DNA of 64,000 bases from Propionivibrio soli (lineage in GTDB: Bacteria > Pseudomonadota > Gammaproteobacteria > Burkholderiales > Rhodocyclaceae): positions 124,001-188,000 of the forward strand of contig NZ_JANZKY010000011.1 in the NCBI RefSeq assembly GCF_025770765.1. Direction: 5' to 3'. The number at the start of each line of letters is the position of its first letter. The stretch's first letter is position 1. Below, piece after piece: positions 28,377 to 38,098 of the stretch. Both the position numbers and the translations under genes were made by a program. The notes beneath the pieces are model-generated. The model had not been told where the DNA came from and made no database searches. It was given only the letters and a program-made list of their open reading frames with translations.

Positions 28377-30230
28377 TCAGGGCGCCTTCCGGCGCTCCAC
28401 GAACAGCGTGCTGCCGTTCGATTTCTTCGCGTTCTTCTTCGCTTCGGCCGCCGCCGCCGAGATCTCGCGGTGCGACTCGAACGTGTCGGGAACGATATGC
28501 ACGGCGCCGATCGACAAGGTCGGAAGCGAATAGAAAACCATCTGCCCGCGGCGGTTCTCTGCGAAATAGCCGTTGTCCGTTAATCGCCCGACGCTGGGTT
28601 CGCCGACCTGTCCGGAGGCGATCGTTTCATTGATCCGCTCGTCGAAAAGGCGCAATGCATCTTGGCAGCGTCGTTCCCAATCTTCGCTCTGGAACAGGAT
28701 CATGAAATCGTCGCCGCCAATGTGACCGCAGAAGTCGACCAGCGGATTGGATACCTCGGTCACGATCTGCGCCAGGATCACGATGATGTCGTCGCCCTTG
28801 CGGTAGCCGAAGACGTCGTTGAATGGCTTGAAGTGGTCGATATCGAAATAGCAGGCGTGAAAACCGAGCTTGCGTTCGAGCAAGCGTTCGATGTGCTCGT
28901 TGATCGGGACGCTGCCCGGCAGCTGGGTGAGCGGGTTGGCGTAGCGCGCAGCCTGGATCTGCATCTCAGTGATCAACCCCATCAGGTCGTGCGCGCTACC
29001 GATGCCGCGGTATTCGCCGTTGCAGGTGACGATGAAGCCGTCGTAGATATGCCGGCGAGCCGAACGGCTGATGATGAGGCCGGCTTCCTGTACCGTGGAT
29101 TCTTCGTCGATGCACAAAGGCATCGGGTCCATGAAGTTCGTGCACGATTTGCGTCCGAAAAGCTCGCGCCGATAGGGGCGCGCCATGCGGTCGACGAGAT
29201 CGTGGCGGTTGATGAGGCCGATGGGCGTTCCGTTGGTTACGACGGGCATCGACATCAACTCGGCGTCGGCATCGAAGCGCCGGTAGATTTCGTCGTTGTC
29301 CATCTGCGGCGAGGCGGGTTCCACCGGTCGGATCAGGCTGCGCACGGTGACGTTGCCTGCCGGCGAGAAACCCGTCGGAAAGACGACGATACTGCGTTGC
29401 CGGATTGTCGAGACCACCTTTTCGCTCGGTAACGTCGTCGGCTCGGCCGATGGACGAGCGATCAGAAAGCCCTGACCGAAAGCAATACCCAGGTCGCGCA
29501 CGGCGAGGCAATCTGCCTCGGTTTCGATTCCCTCCGCGACGATCTTCGCCGAGCAGCTTTCAGCCAGGTTCTGCATCGCCTTCACGAAGTGATGCTTGAG
29601 CTTGTCACCTGCGATGCCGTCGATGAAATGGCGGTCGATCTTGACGTAATCCGGTCGTATCTCGGCCCACATGCGCAGGTTGGCGAAACCTTCGCCGAGA
29701 TCGTCGATGGCGATCTGATAGCCCAACTCCCGGTAGTGCGAAAGTGCGCGCTGAACGTCGGGATAATCCTTGATGCGCTGGTTTTCGGTCAGTTCGATGA
29801 CGACGCGGCTCGGGCTGATGCCGATCTGATGCAGCAGATCGACCGTACTGCCATTGAAGAACAAGTCGTCGTCGAGGCAATCCGGACTGGCATTGATGAA
29901 GAGTTTCCCGGGCATTTGCCGTTCGGCGAAGGCACGGAACACCGTTTCCCGACAAGCCTGTTCCAGCCTTCTCCTCACACCATGCCGTTCGGCCGCCGCG
30001 AAAAGCGGTTGGGGCATATGCAGCAGCGTTCCGACCGGTCCCCGAATCAGGCCTTCGAAAGCGACGTATGCGATGGCGCGAAAATCGATGATCGGTTGAA
30101 AAACGGCCGTCAGACGGCAGTTTTCAATGATGTCTTCGAGTGCGTCGGATTCGCTCGTCGGGCGATTGAGAGCATCGGTGGAGGAAAAACTGGACGTGAG
30201 AGGCGCGGTTCTGAACGCCGCTTCGCGCAT
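28377..30230 (-). CDS. EAL-CBS-GGDEF protein with altered EAL and GGDEF motifs
   Basis: 617-residue cytoplasmic protein. The N-terminal EAL domain (about 30-280) carries EGLIRG in place of EALxR but keeps VIELTENQ, KIDRHFI and EGIETE; the loop-6 motif is IDDLGEGFANL instead of [10 protein letters not shown]. Two CBS repeats follow (about 300-430; MSMPVVTNGTPIGLINRHDL and the ERIYDGFIV-like second). The C-terminal GGDEF domain has NPLTQLPG, FDIDHFKPFNDVFGYRKGD and GGDDF at about 505-509. Phosphodiesterase activity is plausible, cyclase activity doubtful. CBS pairs often bind adenine nucleotides. The start at 30230 has GGAG upstream; a longer frame to 30344 would overlap glmM. It is divergent from glmM. 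Confidence 0.88.
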   Translation of the reverse strand: MREAAFRTAPLTSSFSSTDALNRPTSESDALEDIIENCRLTAVFQPIIDFRAIAYVAFEGLIRGPVGTLLHMPQPLFAAAERHGVRRRLEQACRETVFRAFAERQMPGKLFINASPDCLDDDLFFNGSTVDLLHQIGISPSRVVIELTENQRIKDYPDVQRALSHYRELGYQIAIDDLGEGFANLRMWAEIRPDYVKIDRHFIDGIAGDKLKHHFVKAMQNLAESCSAKIVAEGIETEADCLAVRDLGIAFGQGFLIARPSAEPTTLPSEKVVSTIRQRSIVVFPTGFSPAGNVTVRSLIRPVEPASPQMDNDEIYRRFDADAELMSMPVVTNGTPIGLINRHDLVDRMARPYRRELFGRKSCTNFMDPMPLCIDEESTVQEAGLIISRSARRHIYDGFIVTCNGEYRGIGSAHDLMGLITEMQIQAARYANPLTQLPGSVPINEHIERLLERKLGFHACYFDIDHFKPFNDVFGYRKGDDIIVILAQIVTEVSNPLVDFCGHIGGDDFMILFQSEDWERRCQDALRLFDERINETIASGQVGEPSVGRLTDNGYFAENRRGQMVFYSLPTLSIGAVHIVPDTFESHREISAAAAEAKKNAKKSNGSTLFVERRKAP

Positions 30231-30337
30231 GTGCGTGCTCCATGATTGTTCGACTATTTCACATAGCTTGGCTCGCGAAGGTTTCAGTACAATGACGGAC
30301 GTTTGGCCTCGGGCCGCCGCAAAGACAGGAGAAGACG

Positions 30338-31705
30338 ATGACAAGAAAGTATTTCGGAACCGACGGCGTACGTGGCAGGGTGGGGCAATCGCCTATTACC
30401 CCCGACTTCGTGATGCACTTGGGTTATTCGGCTGGAAGAGTCCTCGTTGCCGACGAGTCGCAGCGTGGTCAGCATCATGGTGGTGAGCGCCCCGTGGTGC
30501 TGATCGGCAAGGACACCCGGATATCCGGCTATATGCTTGAAGCGGCCCTGGAAGCCGGCTTTTCGGCCGCCGGCGTAGATGTCTGCCTGGTGGGACCAAT
30601 GCCGACGGCGGCGATCGCTTACCTCACGCGGGCGCTGCGCCTCCAGGCCGGCATCGTCATTTCGGCTTCGCACAATCCGTTCTACGACAACGGCATTAAA
30701 TTCTTCTCCGCGCACGGCACCAAGCTCGATGACGCACTGGAAGCTGAAATCGAAGCGGGCATCGAGGCGCCCATCGTCTGCGTACAGTCCGCCGACCTCG
30801 GGCGCGCGCGGCGTATCGACGATGCCGACGGCCGCTACATCGAGTTCTGCAAGAGTACCTTCCCCAACGATCTCGACCTGCGTGGGCTGAAGATCGTCGT
30901 GGACTGCGCCAATGGCGCGGCCTACCACATTGCTCCGCATGTCTTTCACGAACTCGGAGCGGAAGTGGTGGCCATCGGCGCCGAACCGAATGGCCTCAAC
31001 ATCAACAAGGATGTCGGCGCGACGGCGCCGGACGCACTGAGCAAGGCGGTTCTGGCGCACCGCGCCGATCTGGGGATTGCGCTCGACGGTGACGCCGACC
31101 GCGTCATCATGGTGGACGCCGAAGGAATCGTCTATGACGGGGATCAATTGCTACTGGCCGTGGTGCGCAGCCGTCTGCAGCAAGGGCCAGTGGCGGGCGT
31201 CGTCGGCACGCTGATGACGAATCTGGCCTTCGAGCGCGCCTTGGACGAACTCGGCATCCCGTTCGCGCGGGCCGCAGTTGGCGACCGCTACGTGGTGGAG
31301 ATGCTGCACGAGAAGAAATGGCTGTTCGGCGGCGAGAACTCGGGCCACCTGCTGTGTCTCGATAAGCACACGACAGGCGACGGCATTATTTCTGCGCTAC
31401 AGGTTCTTTCGGCACTACGCCGCGAAGGCGGCGATCTCGGCAGTCTGCTCAGCCGCCTCACGCTTTATCCGCAACAGCTCATCAACGTGCCATTGAGCAA
31501 GGGGTTTCCCTGGAAAGACCACCCGCAGATCGCGGCGGTGCAACGAGAGGTCGAGGGCGTTCTCGGCGACGAAGGGCGTGTCCTGTTGCGCGCGTCGGGT
31601 ACCGAGCCGCTGTTACGGGTGATGGTCGAAGGACGCGACCCCGACAAGGTGCTAGCGGCGGCGGAAAAGCTGGCCGGTGCCGTGAGGGAAGCCGTTTCTG
31701 CGTAG
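30338..31705 (+). CDS. glmM: Phosphoglucosamine mutase
   Basis: 455-residue enzyme converting glucosamine 6-phosphate to glucosamine 1-phosphate for peptidoglycan and lipopolysaccharide precursors. Motifs are [11 protein letters not shown], the phospho-serine Ser111 in [15 protein letters not shown], the metal loop LDGDADR, the sugar loop GGENSGH and the phosphate-binding [15 protein letters not shown]. Compared with E. coli there is a short His-rich insertion near residue 45 (RGQHHGGER). GGAGAAGACG gives a good start signal. TACAAT at 30288-30293 may be its -10 box, without a clear -35. Confidence 0.97.
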   Translation: MTRKYFGTDGVRGRVGQSPITPDFVMHLGYSAGRVLVADESQRGQHHGGERPVVLIGKDTRISGYMLEAALEAGFSAAGVDVCLVGPMPTAAIAYLTRALRLQAGIVISASHNPFYDNGIKFFSAHGTKLDDALEAEIEAGIEAPIVCVQSADLGRARRIDDADGRYIEFCKSTFPNDLDLRGLKIVVDCANGAAYHIAPHVFHELGAEVVAIGAEPNGLNINKDVGATAPDALSKAVLAHRADLGIALDGDADRVIMVDAEGIVYDGDQLLLAVVRSRLQQGPVAGVVGTLMTNLAFERALDELGIPFARAAVGDRYVVEMLHEKKWLFGGENSGHLLCLDKHTTGDGIISALQVLSALRREGGDLGSLLSRLTLYPQQLINVPLSKGFPWKDHPQIAAVQREVEGVLGDEGRVLLRASGTEPLLRVMVEGRDPDKVLAAAEKLAGAVREAVSA

Positions 31706-31797
31706 CGGATTCCTCGGGGGCGGAAAGAACCGGACCCAATTTCAGTGGTTGTTGATCGTCGAACGAGGTTCTTCTGCGATCTCCTTCAGCTTTTCGG

Positions 31798-31830
31798 TGT
31801 AACGGAAATGTAATCATCGGTCGCTAGCAT
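31798..31830 (+). promoter_or_regulatory. Pho box and -10 element of pstS
   Basis: Two 7-bp direct repeats TGTAACG and TGTAATC are separated by GAAA at 31798-31815, the exact 7-4-7 geometry of a PhoB site. TAGCAT at 31825-31830, ten bases further, fits a -10 box, as in PhoB-activated promoters where the Pho box replaces the -35. It lies 41 bp before the pstS start. Confidence 0.85.
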
Positions 31831-31870
31831 GTCGAGGCGCTGATCACACATTTCTGATAAGGAGAAAATC

Positions 31871-32908
31871 TTGAAGAACGTCAAATGGCTTGCTTCGTCC
31901 TTGATCGCCGTATCGCTTTCCGTGTCCGTCCAGGCCGCGGAAGTGACGGGCGCGGGGGCGACGTTTCCCGCACCGATCTACGCGAAGTGGGCCGATGCGT
32001 ACAACAAGGCGACCGGTAACAAAATCAATTATCAGGCCATTGGCTCGGGTGGCGGGATCAAGCAGATCACAGCCAAGACCGTAGATTTCGGCGCGTCCGA
32101 TATGCCGCTGTCGCCTGCCGATCTGGAAAAAAACGGGTTGGTTCAGTTTCCGGCGGTCATTGGTGGTGAAGTCCTGGTCATCAACGTGACCGGCATCAAG
32201 CCGGGGGAATTGCGCCTCACACCCGAACTGCTCGCGGACATCTATCTGGGCAAGGTGACCAAGTGGAACGACAAAGCCATCACGGAGCTGAACCCGAAGC
32301 TTACGCTGCCCGATCAGGCCATCGCCGTTGTGCGCCGCGCAGACGGTTCGGGCACTACGTTCATTTTCACGAACTACCTTTCCAAGGTGAGCCCCGAGTG
32401 GAAGCAGAAGGTCGGCGAAGGTACGGCGGTGCAGTGGCCGGTCGGACTTGGCGGCAAGGGTAACGAGGGTGTATCGGCCTTCGTGCAGCGGATTGCTGGT
32501 TCGATCGGCTACGTCGAGTATGCCTATGCCCTTCAGAACAAGATGACCTGGACGCTATTGCGAAACGCCGACGGTCAGTGGCCAACTCCAGGCGACGTCA
32601 GCTTCAAGGAAGCCGCCGCGCACGCCGATTGGAACAAGTCGGCGTTCGCCGAGATCCTCACGAATGAACCCGGCAAGGATTCCTGGCCGATCACTGGGGC
32701 CACGTTCATCCTGATGCACAAGTCGCAGGAAAAACCGGCACAGGCGGCTGAAGTGCTGAAGTTTTTCGACTGGAGCTTCAAGAACGGGGGCAAAATGGCC
32801 GACGAACTCGACTATGTGCCGCTGCCTGACAGCTTGGTCAAGCTGATCCATACGTCTTGGACGCAGATCAAGGATACGGCCGGCACGCCTGTCTGGAACG
32901 CTAAATAA
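31871..32908 (+). CDS. pstS: Phosphate ABC transporter periplasmic binding protein
   Basis: 345-residue high-affinity phosphate-binding protein. A signal peptide ends at VQA before AEVTGAGATFPAPIYAKWADAY. Phosphate ligands are in AIGSGGGIKQI, DFGASDMPL and RADGSGTTFIF. The start codon is TTG with AAGGAG at good spacing. A Pho box lies directly upstream, so it should be induced by phosphate starvation. A strong hairpin terminator separates it from pstC, so this first gene is probably made in excess of the membrane parts. Confidence 0.97.
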   Translation: MKNVKWLASSLIAVSLSVSVQAAEVTGAGATFPAPIYAKWADAYNKATGNKINYQAIGSGGGIKQITAKTVDFGASDMPLSPADLEKNGLVQFPAVIGGEVLVINVTGIKPGELRLTPELLADIYLGKVTKWNDKAITELNPKLTLPDQAIAVVRRADGSGTTFIFTNYLSKVSPEWKQKVGEGTAVQWPVGLGGKGNEGVSAFVQRIAGSIGYVEYAYALQNKMTWTLLRNADGQWPTPGDVSFKEAAAHADWNKSAFAEILTNEPGKDSWPITGATFILMHKSQEKPAQAAEVLKFFDWSFKNGGKMADELDYVPLPDSLVKLIHTSWTQIKDTAGTPVWNAK

Positions 32909-32918
32909 GGTGTCGCGA

Positions 32919-32955
32919 GTTCCGCGCCGTCGTTCCGGCGCGGAACGTTTATTTT
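32919..32955 (+). terminator. Intercistronic terminator or attenuator between pstS and pstC
   Basis: GTTCCGCGCCG and CGGCGCGGAAC form an 11-bp perfect stem around TCGTTC, followed by GTTTATTTT. It sits 10 bp after the pstS stop and 16 bp before pstC, so it likely attenuates read-through and protects the pstS mRNA 3' end. Confidence 0.85.
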
Positions 32956-32971
32956 GACCTGATCATTCCCG

Positions 32972-33979
32972 ATGAGTCCTCCAACCCACGCTGCCGTTGC
33001 CCCCGCCCCGAGTGAAACCGCCGGTACGCAGACTCAGCCGCGAGGTTCGCGTCGCGTCGGCGATTTGCTGTTCTTCAACCTGACACGTGCCTTTGCCGGC
33101 TTGACCTTGTTGATGCTGGCGGGAATCATCGTTTCGCTTTTCATCGGAGCCTGGCCGGCTCTGAAGCAGTTCGGGATTGCCTTCCTCTGGTCGGGAGATT
33201 GGAATCCACCAAAGGAGCGTTTCGGCGCACTGATCCCGATTTACGGCACGCTCGCCACTTCGCTCGTTGCGCTTTGTGTCGCTGTGCCGACGAGTTTCGG
33301 TATCGCGCTTTTCCTTACCGAACTTTCCCCACCTTGGCTGCGCAGGCCTCTCGGTACCGCCATTGAGTTGTTGGCAGCGATCCCTTCCATCGTCTACGGA
33401 ATGTGGGGGTTGCTGTACTTTGCGCCGATATTTTCCCAGTACGTTCAGCCCTTTCTAGCGGCGACGTTGGGCAAGATCCCCGTTATAGGAGGCCTCTTCG
33501 ATGGGCCTCCCTTGGGCATAGGCATCCTGGCGGCGGGACTCATTCTGGCCATCATGATCATCCCGTTCATTGCCTCCGTGATGCGAGACGTCTTTACCGT
33601 TACGCCGACGATGCTTAAGGAGTCGGCGTACGGGCTTGGTTGTACCACGTGGGAAGTTGTCTGGAACGTCGTGCTTCCCTATACGAAAGCCGGCGTCATC
33701 GGCGGCATCATGCTGGGACTAGGGCGCGCGCTCGGCGAGACCATGGCCGTTACCTTCCTGATCGGCAACATGAATGTCTTCAACGGCTTTTCGCTGTTTC
33801 TTCCCGGCAACAGCATTGCCTCGGCTCTTGCCAATGAGTTTGCCGAAGCCGAATCCGAACTCTATACCTCTTCGCTGATCGAGCTCGGGTTGATTCTGTT
33901 CGTGATCACTTTCATCGTTCTGAGCTTATCTAAACTGCTGCTCCTGCGTTTGTCCAAGCAGGAAGGCACCAAGACCTGA
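32972..33979 (+). CDS. pstC: Phosphate ABC transporter permease PstC
   Basis: 335-residue inner-membrane permease with a cytoplasmic N-tail of about 35 residues and six helices. The EAA-type ATPase contact loop reads [45 protein letters not shown], typical of Pst[17 protein letters not shown] is also a family marker. It pairs with PstA to form the channel. It lies nine bases before pstA. Confidence 0.96.
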   Translation: MSPPTHAAVAPAPSETAGTQTQPRGSRRVGDLLFFNLTRAFAGLTLLMLAGIIVSLFIGAWPALKQFGIAFLWSGDWNPPKERFGALIPIYGTLATSLVALCVAVPTSFGIALFLTELSPPWLRRPLGTAIELLAAIPSIVYGMWGLLYFAPIFSQYVQPFLAATLGKIPVIGGLFDGPPLGIGILAAGLILAIMIIPFIASVMRDVFTVTPTMLKESAYGLGCTTWEVVWNVVLPYTKAGVIGGIMLGLGRALGETMAVTFLIGNMNVFNGFSLFLPGNSIASALANEFAEAESELYTSSLIELGLILFVITFIVLSLSKLLLLRLSKQEGTKT

Positions 33980-33988
33980 GAACACGCG

Positions 33989-34831
33989 GTGGACCTTCAA
34001 AAAAAACGCAAATTAATCAATAAGCTGGCCCTGACGCTGTCGGTCGTGGCGATGTTGTTTGGCCTGTTCTGGCTGGTCTGGATACTGTTCACGACCCTTG
34101 AATTGGGCGTCACACGCATGTCGCTCGATTTGTTCACCAAGATGACGCCACCTCCGGGAACCGAAGATGGCGGCTTGGCGAACGCCATCGCAGGCACGCT
34201 CATCCTCGTTGGCCTTGCGACCTTACTCGGGACGCCGATAGGTGTGCTCGCCGGCGTCTACCTGGCTGAATATGGTCGCCGCACCTGGCTCGGACACGCC
34301 ACGCGCTTCATCAACGACATCTTGCTTTCCGCACCCTCAATCGTCATCGGCCTCTTCGTGTATGCCGTCTATGTAGCGCAGGTGGGAAATTTTTCCGCTA
34401 TGGCGGGTGTCATTGCCCTCGCGCTGATCGTCATACCTGTGGTCCTTAGCACGACCGAGAACATGCTCAAGCTCGTGCCGGATACGCAACGCGAAGCGGC
34501 TTTTGCCCTGGGTGCGCCCAAGCGTGTGGTGATCATGCAAGTCACTCTCAAGGCGGCGATGCCCGGCGTCATTACCGGTGTTCTGTTGGCCGTGGCGCGC
34601 ATTGCAGGGGAAACGGCGCCGCTGCTCTTTACGGCTCTGTCGAACCAATTCTGGAGCCTGGATTTGAACAAACCCATGGCCAACCTGCCGGTCACCATCT
34701 TCAAGTTCGCCATGAGTCCATTCAAGGAGTGGCAGGAGATTGCGTGGGCCGGTGTATTTCTCATTACTCTCGGTGTTCTGGGCTTGAATATCGTCGCCCG
34801 GGTCGTGTTCCGACCGAAGCACAAGCAGTGA
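33989..34831 (+). CDS. pstA: Phosphate ABC transporter permease PstA
   Basis: 280-residue inner-membrane permease, six helices. Markers are [54 protein letters not shown] and the ATPase contact [31 protein letters not shown] followed by [15 protein letters not shown]. The start is GTG at 33989, close behind pstC. Length is the usual one for PstA. Confidence 0.96.
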   Translation: MDLQKKRKLINKLALTLSVVAMLFGLFWLVWILFTTLELGVTRMSLDLFTKMTPPPGTEDGGLANAIAGTLILVGLATLLGTPIGVLAGVYLAEYGRRTWLGHATRFINDILLSAPSIVIGLFVYAVYVAQVGNFSAMAGVIALALIVIPVVLSTTENMLKLVPDTQREAAFALGAPKRVVIMQVTLKAAMPGVITGVLLAVARIAGETAPLLFTALSNQFWSLDLNKPMANLPVTIFKFAMSPFKEWQEIAWAGVFLITLGVLGLNIVARVVFRPKHKQ

Positions 34832-34865
34832 CATCGATCAGTCAACGAACAATGCGAGCCAAGCA

Positions 34866-35648
34866 ATGATGATGAACGAAGCAGCCGTGAGCCTCGAAAC
34901 GCAGGTGGCGTTCAAACACCTCAATTTCTACTACGGGCAATTCCACGCGCTGAAGAATATCAACCTGGAAATCTACAAGCGGCACGTGACCGCCTTCATT
35001 GGGCCGTCGGGATGCGGCAAATCGACGCTTTTACGCGTGATGAACCGGATGTACGACCTTTATCCCGAACAGCGGGCGACAGGTGAGTTGCTCCTTGACG
35101 GTGTCGACGTGCTCGACAAGAAAATCGACGTGAACGTGCTGCGCGCCAAAGTCGGAATGGTTTTTCAGAAACCGACTCCGTTCCCGATGTCGATCTACGA
35201 AAACATCGCGTTCGGAGTGCGGCTGCACGAAAGACTGTCGAAAGGGGAGATGGACGACCGCGTCGAATGGGCGCTGCGTAAAGCGGCGCTCTGGGAAGAA
35301 ACAAAGTCAAAGCTCGATCAAAGCGGGATGAGCCTTTCGGGCGGGCAGCAACAACGCCTGTGCATCGCTCGCGGCATTGCGGTTAAGCCGGCGATTCTAT
35401 TGCTTGATGAACCGACTTCGGCCTTGGACCCCATTTCGACGATGCGCATCGAGGAGTTGATTGCGGAACTGAAGAACGAGTTCACCATCACCATCGTCAC
35501 GCACAACATGCAGCAGGCTGCTCGCATCTCCGATTACACGGCGTATATGTACATGGGCGAAATGGTCGAATTCGGCCTGACCGACCAAGTGTTCATCAAA
35601 CCCAAACGCAAAGAGACGGAAGACTATATTACCGGGCGCTTTGGCTAG
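34866..35648 (+). CDS. pstB: Phosphate ABC transporter ATP-binding protein PstB
   Basis: 260-residue ATPase energising PstCA. Walker A is [10 protein letters not shown]-loop [16 protein letters not shown], signature [16 protein letters not shown], Walker [13 protein letters not shown], switch VTHNMQQA. It starts with three consecutive Met codons, so the exact start is ambiguous by up to six bases. No phoU or phoB/phoR follows: after a gap of about 175 bp comes the tpiA promoter. Confidence 0.97.
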   Translation: MMMNEAAVSLETQVAFKHLNFYYGQFHALKNINLEIYKRHVTAFIGPSGCGKSTLLRVMNRMYDLYPEQRATGELLLDGVDVLDKKIDVNVLRAKVGMVFQKPTPFPMSIYENIAFGVRLHERLSKGEMDDRVEWALRKAALWEETKSKLDQSGMSLSGGQQQRLCIARGIAVKPAILLLDEPTSALDPISTMRIEELIAELKNEFTITIVTHNMQQAARISDYTAYMYMGEMVEFGLTDQVFIKPKRKETEDYITGRFG

Positions 35649-35822
35649 GCGATCCGGTTTCATCCGCACAAGCACGCCCGCTGGCAATCGCTTTTCTGCC
35701 GGCGGAATTGCTCGTTGGTAACAAAAGGCCGGAAGCCTCTCTGCTTTCCCCATATCCTTGAATAAAAGAGGTTTTCCCTGGGGCGGCGATTCGCTTATGG
35801 AAATCCTCGGGCCGCTGTTTTG

Positions 35823-35851
35823 TTGCCTCTATGTCATCCCGTCGCTATAAT
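35823..35851 (+). promoter_or_regulatory. Sigma-70 promoter of tpiA-secG(-tRNA-nuo)
   Basis: TTGCCT (35823-35828) and a perfect TATAAT (35846-35851) are 17 bp apart. The -10 lies inside the upstream extension of the open frame, 27 bp before the tpiA ATG, which supports the shorter start. Confidence 0.75.
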
Positions 35852-35878
35852 CTTTCCTTTTTGCACTGGGTGGTTCGT

Positions 35879-36631
35879 ATGCGCCAAAAGCTGGTTGCAG
35901 GTAACTGGAAGATGCATGGCGGCCTCAAGGCCAACGCACAATTGCTCCAGGACGTCGTTGCCGGTGTCGCTGATCTGCGCAATGTTGCCGTCGCTGTCTG
36001 CGTGCCGTTCCCCTATCTTGCTCAAGCCCAAGCGGCTTTGACTGGAACTCCGGTCGCCTGGGGCGCTCAAAACTTGAGCGACAAGGTGCAAGGCGCCTTT
36101 ACAGGTGAAGTCAGCGCCTCGATGCTGCAGGATTTCGGCTGTCGCTACGTGCTAGTGGGCCACTCCGAACGGCGTGCTTTGTATGGCGAAACGGATGCTC
36201 TGGTCGCCGAGAAATTCGCTGCTGCGCTTGCTTCAGGTTTGCGCCCCATTCTCTGCGTTGGCGAAACCCTGGAGCAGAGAGAGGCCGGGCAAACGATGCA
36301 GGTCGTTTCCGCTCAAATCGATGCGGTTCTTAAGCGGGTTGGTGTGGCTGCATTTTCCGGAGCTGTTGTTGCCTATGAACCGGTTTGGGCGATCGGTACC
36401 GGTCGTACTGCAACATCCGAGCAGGCTCAGGAAGTGCATGCCGCCATCCGGGCTCAGATTGCCAGTGCCGATGCCAAGGTTGCGGGCGGATTGCAAATTC
36501 TCTACGGCGGTAGCGTCAAGCCGGGTAATGCGGCCGAGCTGTTCACTATGGCGGATATCGACGGTGGTTTGATCGGCGGTGCTTCGCTGGTTGCCGGTGA
36601 TTTTCTTGCCATCTGCCGCGCTGCGGCCTGA
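35879..36631 (+). CDS. tpiA: Triosephosphate isomerase
   Basis: 250-residue TIM-barrel glycolytic enzyme interconverting glyceraldehyde 3-phosphate and dihydroxyacetone phosphate. Catalytic residues are in AGNWKMHG (Lys), VGHSERR (His) and YEPVWAIGTG (Glu); the phosphate loop is LYGGSVKPGN and GGLIGGASL. The in-frame ATG at 35831 is upstream of the -10 box spacing expected for a transcript start and adds unconserved residues, so 35879 was chosen. secG follows after 12 bp. Confidence 0.97.
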   Translation: MRQKLVAGNWKMHGGLKANAQLLQDVVAGVADLRNVAVAVCVPFPYLAQAQAALTGTPVAWGAQNLSDKVQGAFTGEVSASMLQDFGCRYVLVGHSERRALYGETDALVAEKFAAALASGLRPILCVGETLEQREAGQTMQVVSAQIDAVLKRVGVAAFSGAVVAYEPVWAIGTGRTATSEQAQEVHAAIRAQIASADAKVAGGLQILYGGSVKPGNAAELFTMADIDGGLIGGASLVAGDFLAICRAAA

Positions 36632-36643
36632 TACCGAGGCATC

Positions 36644-37015
36644 ATGGAATATCTGTTCAGGATCATTCTGGTAGTTCATGTCCTTGCGGCGATCGGCGTT
36701 ATCGGTCTCGTACTGGTCCAGCACGGCAAGGGGGCCGATATGGGCGCCGCGTTTGGTAGCGGTGCTTCAGGCAGTCTGTTCGGTGCCACCGGCTCGGCGA
36801 ACTTTCTGAGTCGGACAACGGCCGTGCTCGCCGTCGTGTTCTTCGTGACCAGTCTGTCGTTGGCTTATATAGCTTCAAATAAGCCAAAAACGTCTGGTAG
36901 CGTGATGCAGGATGCTGTACAATCGCAGCCGCTTCCGGCGCCCGCTCCGGCGGAGTCTGGGAAGGCGGGAAGTCCAGCGGATTCTGACTCCAGGACGAAG
37001 GATATTCCGAAATAG
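36644..37015 (+). CDS. secG: Preprotein translocase subunit SecG
   Basis: 123-residue inner-membrane protein that assists SecYEG translocation. Two helices (about 4-24 and 57-77) flank the conserved GLVLVQHGKGADMGAAFGSGASGSLFGATGSANFLSRTTA loop. The last 40 residues are a Pro/Ala/Ser-rich hydrophilic tail with no fixed structure. It stands between tpiA and the tRNA-Leu gene, the common betaproteobacterial order. Confidence 0.95.
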   Translation: MEYLFRIILVVHVLAAIGVIGLVLVQHGKGADMGAAFGSGASGSLFGATGSANFLSRTTAVLAVVFFVTSLSLAYIASNKPKTSGSVMQDAVQSQPLPAPAPAESGKAGSPADSDSRTKDIPK

Positions 37016-37081
37016 CTTGACAGCAAGACAGTGGCGGGGTGGCTTCATCCCTCATCAACCCCGCCGCCTGACTGTGGTATT

Positions 37082-37166
37082 GCCGACGTGGTGAAATTGG
37101 TAGACACGCTATCTTGAGGGGGTAGTGACTTCGGTCGTATGAGTTCGAGTCTCATCGTCGGCACCA
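37082..37166 (+). tRNA. tRNA-Leu (GAG)
   Basis: 85 nt including an encoded CCA. Acceptor GCCGACG pairs with CGTCGGC; the anticodon stem CTATC/GGTAG holds the loop TTGAGGG with anticodon GAG; a class II variable arm (around TGACTTCGGTCG) and the T-arm ATGAG-TTCGAGT-CTCAT are present. It lies 56 bp upstream of nuoA and is probably processed from the secG-nuo transcript. Confidence 0.97.
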
Positions 37167-37222
37167 AGTGGAGGTCCCCTTCGGGAGCTCCGGTCAGAAG
37201 ATAAGCGATTGCGTGGCGGATC

Positions 37223-37597
37223 ATGCTGGAAAATTATTTCCCGGTATTTGTCTTTATCCTGATTGGTCTCGTGTTCGGTATCGCACCGGTCATCACGGGT
37301 CTTGTGGTTGCGCCCCATCGCCCGAACAGCGAAAAGCTTTCGCCGTACGAATGCGGTTTCGAAGCGTTCGAAGACGCGCGCATGAAGTTCGACGTGCGTT
37401 ATTACCTCATTTCGATCCTCTTCATCCTGTTTGATCTGGAAGTGGCGTTTCTTGTGCCGTGGGCGACGATCTTCAAGGAGATTGTCCAGACGGATTCGGT
37501 CAAATGGTTCGGCTTCATCGAGATGCTGGTTTTCCTCGCTATCTTGGTGGTTGGTTACGTCTACGCTTGGGCCAAAGGCGCGCTTGACTGGGAGTAG
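37223..37597 (+). CDS. nuoA: NADH:quinone oxidoreductase subunit A
   Basis: 124-residue membrane subunit of complex I at the junction with the peripheral arm. Three helices are visible; the conserved loop [47 protein letters not shown] contains the YECG cysteine and the FDLE acidic residues lining the quinone/proton path. First of fourteen nuo genes in standard order, seven bases before nuoB. Confidence 0.97.
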   Translation: MLENYFPVFVFILIGLVFGIAPVITGLVVAPHRPNSEKLSPYECGFEAFEDARMKFDVRYYLISILFILFDLEVAFLVPWATIFKEIVQTDSVKWFGFIEMLVFLAILVVGYVYAWAKGALDWE

Positions 37598-37603
37598 GAA
37601 GTA

Positions 37604-38080
37604 ATGGGTATCGACGGGATTCTCCAGGAAGGCTTTGTTACCACCACCGCCGACAAGCTGATCAACTATATGCGCACCGGCTCGATGTGGCCGATGTCCT
37701 TTGGCCTCGCCTGTTGCGCTATCGAGATGATTCACGCCGGATGTTCGCGGTACGACCTCGACCGCTTCGGTATCGTGTTCCGGCCCAGCCCCCGCCAAGC
37801 CGACGTAATGATCGTCGCGGGCACGTTGACCAACAAAATGGCGCCTGCGTTACGCAAGGTGTACGACCAGATGGCGGAGCCGCGGTGGGTGATCTCGATG
37901 GGAACCTGCGCAAACGGCGGCGGCTATTACCACTATGCATACTCCGTTGTGCGCGGCTGCGACCGCATCGTGCCGGTCGATATCTATGTGCCGGGGTGCC
38001 CCCCTACCGCGGAAGCCCTCATCTACGGCTTGATCCAGCTTCAAAACAAAATCCGACGTACCAGTACCATTGCACGCTAA
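37604..38080 (+). CDS. nuoB: NADH:quinone oxidoreductase subunit B
   Basis: 158-residue peripheral-arm subunit carrying cluster N2, the last iron-sulphur centre before quinone. Its four cysteines are seen in [28 protein letters not shown] and [45 protein letters not shown] is the usual core. Length is normal. Confidence 0.98.
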   Translation: MGIDGILQEGFVTTTADKLINYMRTGSMWPMSFGLACCAIEMIHAGCSRYDLDRFGIVFRPSPRQADVMIVAGTLTNKMAPALRKVYDQMAEPRWVISMGTCANGGGYYHYAYSVVRGCDRIVPVDIYVPGCPPTAEALIYGLIQLQNKIRRTSTIAR

Positions 38081-38098
38081 ATAATCCGAGACCCCGAC

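Noticed and set aside
37017-37022. Perfect TTGACA before the tRNA-Leu gene
   Set aside because: No acceptable -10 hexamer at 15-19 bp, and the bases overlap the end of secG.
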